DNA from: Lineus longissimus
Lineage: Eukaryota; Nemertea; Pilidiophora; Heteronemertea; Lineidae
Assembly (NCBI RefSeq): GCF_910592395.1
Contig: NC_088323.1
Span: forward strand, 12,819,501-12,883,500
DNA: 64,000 nucleotides
Direction: 5' to 3'
Shown here: positions 43,401 through 52,400 of the stretch, piece by piece
How the letters are laid out: every line of letters begins with the position of its first letter
How positions within the stretch are numbered: the stretch's first letter is position 1
Notes under the pieces: generated by a model
Database searches by the model: none
What the model was told of the DNA's origin: nothing
The model's input: only the letters and a program-made list of their open reading frames with translations
Program-made: the position numbers and the translations under genes

Positions 43401-46400
43401 CTTCATTGAACATAAACTTATCACAAACGACCTTGCGTTGTTCAGATGGCGTCCGCCCGTCAATGCGGATGAGACCATGGTTCTGAAAAGACATTATGAA
43501 TTAAATTTTAAATTTTAAATTAAATTTAAATTTGTTCTCAACATACTCCGTCGCTGATTTTTCGTCGGTATCGTATGCTAGTGACGTCACCCTGCATGTG
43601 TATCTGTGAGCCTATTGTCTGAAAATGGCGCAACCCTCAAAGCTGCATGCTTGTCTCCAACAGATGTGGTTGACTATTTTGCAGATTCTGATTGTGAAAG
43701 AGGCCATTTTGAAAGTGATTCCTTCTCCGATTATGAAAGTGAAGGGACAGACGATGATGATCAGAAGGGTCAGATGGACCCTGATGTCAGAGACTGTTTC
43801 AACATTTACCATTACATCAGAAAGTTTTATTGACTATTGGGCATCATCAGGACATCAGACAGAACAAGAAACCAGACAGTAGATCGTAATGACACCATTA
43901 TTTTATATTTTATAAATATAAAATGTACGAAAATGCCTTAAAACCGAGCAATCTAAGGTTAAAATCATAAAAACCTTTGGGCAGTGAAACAGTTAAAAAT
44001 GCAGACTGTTAAACAGCCAAAATATGATTTTTCTTATTGATAACAGTTTCAAACGAAAAACTGCTAACCTTTCTCGAGATTGCATCTTCTAGGGCATCGA
44101 GCATCTCCGAATGGTGAGCAAAGACAAGGAACTTCTTCCCACTCTCCAGAAGATCCAACACGTAACTCCTGAATAATGACAGACCGGCATAGTTAGAATA
44201 CAATAACCACTTTCAAAGCTTCACGCTCCCGAAACAATGACAATGCAATACTTAATAATAATAATAATAATAAATACCGGATATTATAGTGCCTTGTACA
44301 AGCTAAGCATGCTCCAAGGCACTTTACAATGGAGTTTAGAAGCAAATATGTGGACCGTATCAACCTGTAAAGTTCAGATGCGACAAGTGCCTAGTTTTGG
44401 TAGAGCGGGTCACATATTTGGATTTAAAACAGTTTGATAGTGGTAAAACAGATTGATTAAAAAAATTGAGTCTCTAAAACATATATGGCACATTCGGAAT
44501 ATTAGTCTATGATGATATTAGATGATATTATCAATTTTGATCAGTAATTCGTAATAGCATGCCGCGAAGTTACTATTTATAGCTCACAAGATCATTTGCA
44601 TAAGATATTGATGACGTTTTAGTCACGTGACAGGCGGACATCGACACTTATTTCTACACATTTGAGCTTATTCCAAAGTAAATTATCTTTGACCCTGCAT
44701 TGTTGTTTTTAGCATGAATGATACCATAGAGTCAGAGAGAGAAATATTCAGAACAATTATGTGGTATTTCCAACACTCGGACATGTGCCAGATTGAATCT
44801 AACTGCCCAAGTCAGAAAGCCTGAAACCATTACGAAACCGCATTTTGTCCGACATTGCCTGTAATTCAACGATGGGGAAATAGAGGGCAGCAGCTGCAGT
44901 GACGTCATCTTCGCGGAATGCTATTAGACGACATTAAGTAAGCTGAAGTAACTAAAATAACGATGTTCGCAAGTTGGAGTGTTATGCAAGTTGGAGTTAT
45001 GTCGGGTAAACTTAACTAGTCACGTGTGACGAAATAACTCGTCACCTGCCCCTGGGACCGGGTTTTTCTTGCAAGTTCACTCATCAGCCGTCCTCAAGGG
45101 GTTAATGCATGCAAAAATGAATCATATCAATTCATAATTTTTCATCACCGTCGTCCCGATTTTGACCTCCGTCCCAAAAAATATTCATATTCTATATATT
45201 TGCAGAAAGTGTTTTTTGTCTATAGTTCAGCTCCAAACTGTGCACTAAATCTGTCAACCATGATTATCATGTTATTTAGGCCTGATTCCTATTTACAGTG
45301 TATCTCCGAACTGCACTTGATACAATCTATTCACCCAGTATTCTTCCGTCAATACTAATCGGTCGCTCAAAATAGTCTTGTGTTTCTCCCCTTCTAATTT
45401 TAAGATTTAAAAAATTTAAAATATAAATTCCCCTCCCACTGATTTTTTCAAATTAGAGTGTTGAAAAACTAAACATTAATTTGTTATGGCCTTATACTCA
45501 CTTGACAGCGGGAATCTTAGCTTTTGATGTCTCGGCATAGTAGGTCAGCAGACAGCCTCGACGCTCCATTCCCTGAAAGTGCAACATATTTCAAACGGGC
45601 CATCTATCTATCTATCTATCTATCACATTTATATAGCGCCCTTATCAGTCCTATATTGGGCCGTTCAAAGGCGCTTAACAAAAACAGAGTCTCTATAAGA
45701 AGTATAGTCTTTGACAACAATAAACAATTCTAATGTTCGTAATGTTGTTGAAAAAGGTGGGTCTTGAGGAGTGTCTTAAAAGTTGTGATGGAGTCCGCAT
45801 TTCGAATATTACTGGGGAGGTCATTCCAGAGTGCTGCTGCGGCACACTGGAATGTACGCTCGCCAAATTTAGTCCTTGTGCGCGGGAGCACTAGCGAGAT
45901 GGTATCTGCTGATCGAAGTACTCGCTGTGACTGACGGATCTCTAAAAAGTCAGACAGGTACTTGGGGGCCTGTCCTCGCATGGCTTTGAAAGCTAGCAGA
46001 AGTATCTTAAAATTAACCCGACTGACAATGGGCAGCCAATGCAGTTCACGTTAGACTGGAGATATATGAGGTCATCATAATGAGCTTCTTCCTCTTTTTC
46101 TTCTTCAGTGTTAGCTCTGCACTTGGAGGTGATTCTCTCCAGGGAGTAATCCTCCTCCAAGGCGGATGAGTGTTTATGCGTGCCATTACGGTTAGGCGCC
46201 AATTGGGTTTATTAGCCTAGTGAATCTGACTTCTGCAAGAGGTTGAGTCCACGCAAGCTACTCATGTTTCTCACTTGGTGGGGTCTTTAACCTGCCCTGT
46301 CATAGACACCAGATACAAGGAACCTCGGTTTAAAGTCTCATTCGAAGGTCTGTGAAGAGCCAGGAATTTTTTTAAAGCTTAAAAGCCACGTGGGTTCATC

Positions 46401-49400
46401 CAGAAATACAATCGGGATCGAACCCGGGCCCTATTGTGTGGTAGCCAGCACTGTTAACCACTAGGCCATGAGGCTCCCCATCATAATGAGTGAAGCACCC
46501 AGATTATGCCCCATATTGACCAGATGCTTCCATCTCCAGCCTGATATTCGCTCATAGCTGGGGACTTTATTGGCGAGATTCGAGCAGATTCGACCATTCG
46601 TTGACCGGCACAATGCACATTTAAAGGATCATTAGTACATGTATTATTATGAGATGAAAGTCTACACCACAATGTCACACTGTTGACGCTCGATTACCCA
46701 GCTATTGCGACGATAATGGAAATGTCATTGCGTCGTAATAGCAGGGTAAAGTGAACTCAGATTTTGGCGTGTACTCATATGGTGAGACAGGTTTATCGCG
46801 CTAGGACTTGTGCGAGCTGAAAATAACGAATAACATATTTTTCTACTATCTTAGAGCAGAAACATTTTCAGAAAAATAGTTTACTGATGAACCAGAAGAA
46901 GAACAAACCCGCCCATTCCTTTAATGTTAAAATCCACTCCAAGTCCAAGGGTTTAAATCAGAGCCATTTTTGCAGGTGCCCGACCGTCGACGACTCCTTG
47001 ATGTCCTTCTTGGATTTGATACATGGCATGACGTCATTCTACCAACATGGCCGACGTATGTTTTTGACGCCAAGGTGTTTGTTCCTTGAACGGTCGATTT
47101 AAACGCCCAATGTATTTGATGTGGCAATCATTCTGCACAAAAATTTGGTTACTTTTAACTGGATTTTGAACGATTTTAAATGCTTTCTACTGACTCTTTA
47201 AGCATAATTGGTGAGCCAACTGTAGAAATACCAATATCATCCGTTTTTGTCATCAAAATACTTGGTCAATCGAGTTTCAAGTATATTTACCTTTAATTTC
47301 CCACTGCCCATGAGGTCAGCTGCTGCCTTCATCGTCTTGGCTGTTTTGATAGCAGCCGGGTCAAGAATGATCATTTCTCGACGCTTCTCCGGCAGTTGGT
47401 CGAGGACGTCGGTCTTCACGCGACGAATCATATTGCTCTCCTCGAGGATGAGCTGCAGCTCCGCCATATTTGACGAACCTTGAAAAGAAAGTGAAATTCT
47501 AAGAAAATGTAAGGAGATGTTACCCCTGCCGATAACCTGTTTTAAAGAAGACTGTAGCTTGAAACAGAGTTAGATTCCTCAAAACCGCCACAGAAACGAT
47601 CACCTGCACGCCATCTATCAGTAGGTGGGAAAACTGTGGAGCAGACGATCTTTTCAATGAAACTCAATGAATAATGCATAGGCGCTTGTTGCAATTGGGC
47701 GACGGTGGCAGTTGGAGGGTTAAAATAGTCAAATATGTCCAGCTCTAAAAAGATGGAAATTTTTTTGCTATTTTATCTGTGCCCTTCTGACCAACCTCGA
47801 ATGAGGCAGTAAAAGATCAGATATATGGCATAGAAAATCTGTTCTCTCTTGTAATATGAGTTCAGGGGCATTGAACCTAAATAAAATGAGACAGAAAGAT
47901 GCTGTGAATAAAAATACGGTTGAATCTCCCTTAATAGCGGACACATGTATATTACAGACACCCTCTATATTAAGGACTCTATCATATTAAGGACACGAGT
48001 TTTGGTCCCAAATTGGTTGTTTCCATCCAATTTGACCTCTGTAATCAGGACACCTCTCTATTAAGGACAGCTCTTGTCAGTCCCAAGGTTGTCCTTAATA
48101 GTGAGGTTCTGCTGTATTGAGTTGAGAGCTGAGCGTCAACTGGGGAATTATTAGCCCTATAAACAATATTGGGCGATTGTAATAGCAGTAGGAGGAAACC
48201 AGAGACCCCGGAGGAAATCTATGCTGTCTAACAGAATCATTCTCTATATCACATGAGTGTACCGGGACCGACCGGGAATCGAACCCGGGACCTCAGAGGT
48301 GAGAAGCGCTGATGTTACCACCGCACCACTCTGACACCCTCTGAATGAGTAAGACTAACAAATTCTACACCTCGCGGTGAGTGTATTTTTCTGGCAGGCT
48401 TTATCAGGAGGCGCCTGAAGCCGGAACCCCAAAGATGGATTTGTTCCTCCTTTATACAGTATCAGAAGAATTAACTTAGGATTCTATCAATTCAAATGGC
48501 CCTCTTTTATGGACCTCTCTAGAGATATTCGCCCCAAGATGTCCTGCTGACTCCCTTTCAGTGTTCTCCACAACAATTTCTTTAGGCCGGCTGCTGTAGC
48601 CATACTTTGACACAATTTAGAATTCACTTCAGTTCTGTCCAGGTCGGCAGCAAAATCTGTCCGGGTGCCCTAACAGTAAAACTATTACCAACTCTATGAA
48701 TCTGTCTGGGTGCTAACTTTTTTGTCCGGGTGCTAAAGGTGGGAAAAATGATTCTGTCCGGATGCTGCGCCTGGACAAAAAGCATGAAGAATCCAGGTCT
48801 TTCATCACACAAGTGGGATGCGCATGCAGCCCAATTCACCTTGAGGAGAAGGGGGCTCACGGGGTCAAAACAAGAGTGTGTGTCAAGGATTTCACTGACT
48901 ACAAAACAGGAATAGGATAGGATTATATTCAATTTTGACCTCTACCTACCACTATAATCCCACGCATTTGCAAACTGAGTTTGCTTCCCATCACAATATC
49001 TTACACCAAAGTCGTGGAATTTGTCAAAAACCTTCGAGTTGACTGCTGATAGCTGTGGGAAGAGTTCTTTCGGACGTGAAAGTGCTGGTGTACCCGATAA
49101 AAGTATAACTCTGCTGGCCGCCTAGAAAGAAAGAGGGAATACTGGAAACATTGAACAATGAAGAAGCTTGACAACCTAAGAAATGCTGATCATTTTCATT
49201 CTGTTTCTTAACCCTTTATTTCCACTGCCAAATCACATATTACTAAACAAGAGGCAAGACTTTCCTGTCGGAGATCGTGGAACACGACTGCCATCTAGTA
49301 CGCCTTGCTCGAACCAGCACAGGTCTGTGACGTCATCGTATCAACTGATCACGATTGGCTACGACGTAAATCACGTCACGACGTCGCTGCCTTGTTGGAC

Positions 49401-52400
49401 CTATCCGTGTTTTATCGCATTTTTCATGTGAACTTGCGTGATACTTTGAAAAAAGACAATTTTGAATGCATTTTAAAAGGACAATATAGTCAGTAGCTAG
49501 GCCGGCAAGATAAAGTTACACAAAGCTGCCAATAGGGGTCTCTCACATCCCACAGTTGGTCGAAATTCACGCTTGTACGAGGTATATATTTAGAGCTTAG
49601 TCTGACATGATCAAGGGCCCTTACTGTGTATACTAGTCACTTGAAGATGGCCAAATTAATCCCCCTTTAAAGGACTTTTGAGTCATCTGGTTACATTACA
49701 TGATGATTAAAATGACTCAGGGAGGTCAAAATAACTATTTCTAAAAATAATAGGTGGCACTGTTTTTAACTCTTTCACTGCCAGCCCTATTTTAAAGTTA
49801 TTCCCCCATCTTGTCAGCATTTTGGCCATTTTTACCACTTTTTTGTAGCAGGAGCCAAGGGCCCTCTTTGGCGCCCTCGACCACACCCTCGGCCACATGC
49901 AGCTTGATCCCCACCTGCAGCAGGCTGTGCCCCCTGCCCACCATCACCTGAGTCATTGTCACTACTACTTATATCATTACCCCCAACTGCCTGGTCATTA
50001 TCACCATCAGAATCAGGCTGATCACGCAAATTGGTCTCAAATGGGTCTATCTTCACCAATTCACCTGACTCGAAATACCCACTTCCTGGTGATGAGATTG
50101 AGCCGAATGCTTCCGAGAACACTTCGGAGGACATGGCGGGAGGTTTAAATCAACGTAGAATCAATTGTTTGGTTTACTTTGGATGGGTAGATGGAAACAC
50201 TGAGATAACGTTTTAAAACGTTATTGGCAGTGAAAGAGTTAATGAACAGATTGGCCATATGTATGGACACGAGGCCTATGCTATTATACAGACTCACCGT
50301 AGCATAGGGTTACAACCATATATACGCAATGAAAGTTGCTAACATCTTCATGATGTAGACGTTTATTTACACTATATACATATTCCACGATCGATTTCGG
50401 TTCGCTTGAACCCTCATCAGGCGGTATACAAGACTGAATGAGAACCACAGACTGGTGACATACATACTATTATACATTATGCAATACTTGAGTAATTATA
50501 AGTGAGCTAAATTTAGAATAGTTGTAGTTGCATTACCTTTCTACAACTATTCTAAATTTAGCTCACTTATAATTACTCAAGCATTGCATAATGTATAATA
50601 GTATGTATGTCACCAGTCTATGGTTCTTATTCAGTCTTGCATACCGCCTGATGAGGGTTCGAGCGAACCGAAATCGATCGTGGAATATGTATATAGTGTA
50701 AATAAACGTTTACATCATGAAGATGTTAGCAACTTTCATTGCGTATATATGGTTGTATCGCTATCTGGACTCCCTCCCCAAGTTATACCATTGTAGCATA
50801 GGGTATCGGTGAGTAAGAAAGAAACTGAAGCTCACCTTCAAAATAGGAGCAGCTGCCTGACACCTCGCAGTCTTATGATTCTTCAACAAATGAGATTCGT
50901 CCATGATCACAACTCTGAACCGGGCCTTAAGTATGTCCTCAGCTTTCCTCACCACCAAATCGTAACTGGTGATATGGATGCGACCAAACGATTCGTTGTC
51001 ACTCGTCGTCACAGCAACCTTGATGTCGGCTGCGTCGAGACTTGGCATCCACTTCTTGAATTGCTGGAAAAGGAAAAAAAAAATATTCAGATGTTGCACA
51101 TCATTCAAGACCCCACTTGACCTCAACATTGAGAGTGATTACACTCGTCTAATGTCATTTTTGATTCAACTGAACTAACAAAACTAAGCCGAGAAAGGAT
51201 CTCCTTCCTCATACCAGCTATCAAATATTGCATTGACTTAGAGAAAAAAGTCTGTTATCCGCCAAAAATTGGAAATTTGACATCCCTGGATTCTGAAGGA
51301 TGTGCAAGATCTCTATACTAGAGACAGAAATAGGTGAACACTGACTGAGCCTGTTGAGTAAAGTCTAACACTTAGAACAAACAAGGTCGAGTTGGTTTGA
51401 GTTATATTTAAACATTCCCGGTTCAGTATAGCTCCCCGCTTCCCTTCAAGTTGGGGCCAAATTCTCATCCTTTCCCCGCCCCCAAGTAAATCTAAGGCGT
51501 ATGGAGCCCTGGTTTTTGGATGGCATGTGTGCAATATGACCAAAACAGTTTTCTCCAGCCAGCGAAGTCTGCTGTGAACTCTAGACAATGCGCGAGTCTG
51601 TACATTGTATACACAGCATGTTGTGTATTCAAGAGAAAATGTTGCTAGGATTCACAGCAGGTAGCATCCAATCGGAGGCGGGGCTTTATAATGAGCCTAA
51701 TGAATATTAACATAAAACAATGTTAACATAAAACTACTGCCTGTTGAATACACAGCATGCTGTGTACCCTCCTCCTGCTCTCTCACTTACCTGAGCCCAT
51801 GCAAATCTCACAGAGGAGGGGGTCACCACCAAAACTGGCCACTCCTCCCTATAGTAGCACGCCAGGCATATTCCCTGTAGTGTTTTCCCCAGTCCCATAT
51901 CATCAGCAAGGAGGACACGTCCCTTCCTACTGATAGCAAAGCTGAAAAGGCAAAATATAAGGTAGAACCTCCCTTAGCAGACACCTCTCTATTTAGGACA
52001 ACCTCTCTATTAAGGACAACCTCTCTATTAAGGACACTAGGTTTAGTCCAAAATTGGCTGTTTCCATTCAATTTGACCTCTCTAATCAGGACACCTCTCT
52101 ATTAAGGACAGCACTTCTCAGTCCCGAGGGTGTCTTTAATAAAGAGGTTCCACTGAGTAGTATGTTAAAATTGTCATTTTTATGTATATGCGCCAGTCAC
52201 CCACACAAATCACGACCGCCCTCACGTTGCTTCCAACTCTTGGGCCGACGCACCAACCACTAGACCATGAAGGAAATCATCAAAGGCCGCGAGGCAAAGA
52301 TTTGCCATATAACTGGGGCTTCAGTACCTCATATCTGTTGACCCCATCATCAAAAGCGTCCACAACCTGATTTCTGATTTGGATTAAGTAGTAGTAGCTA

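Noticed and set aside
43625-43882. 85-aa frame [12 protein letters not shown]
   Set aside because: Alternative frame of the acidic piggyBac-like relic and without any recognisable domain.
48255-48340. tRNA gene on the minus strand
   Set aside because: A and B boxes are good but the acceptor stem does not pair and SINE body sequence follows.
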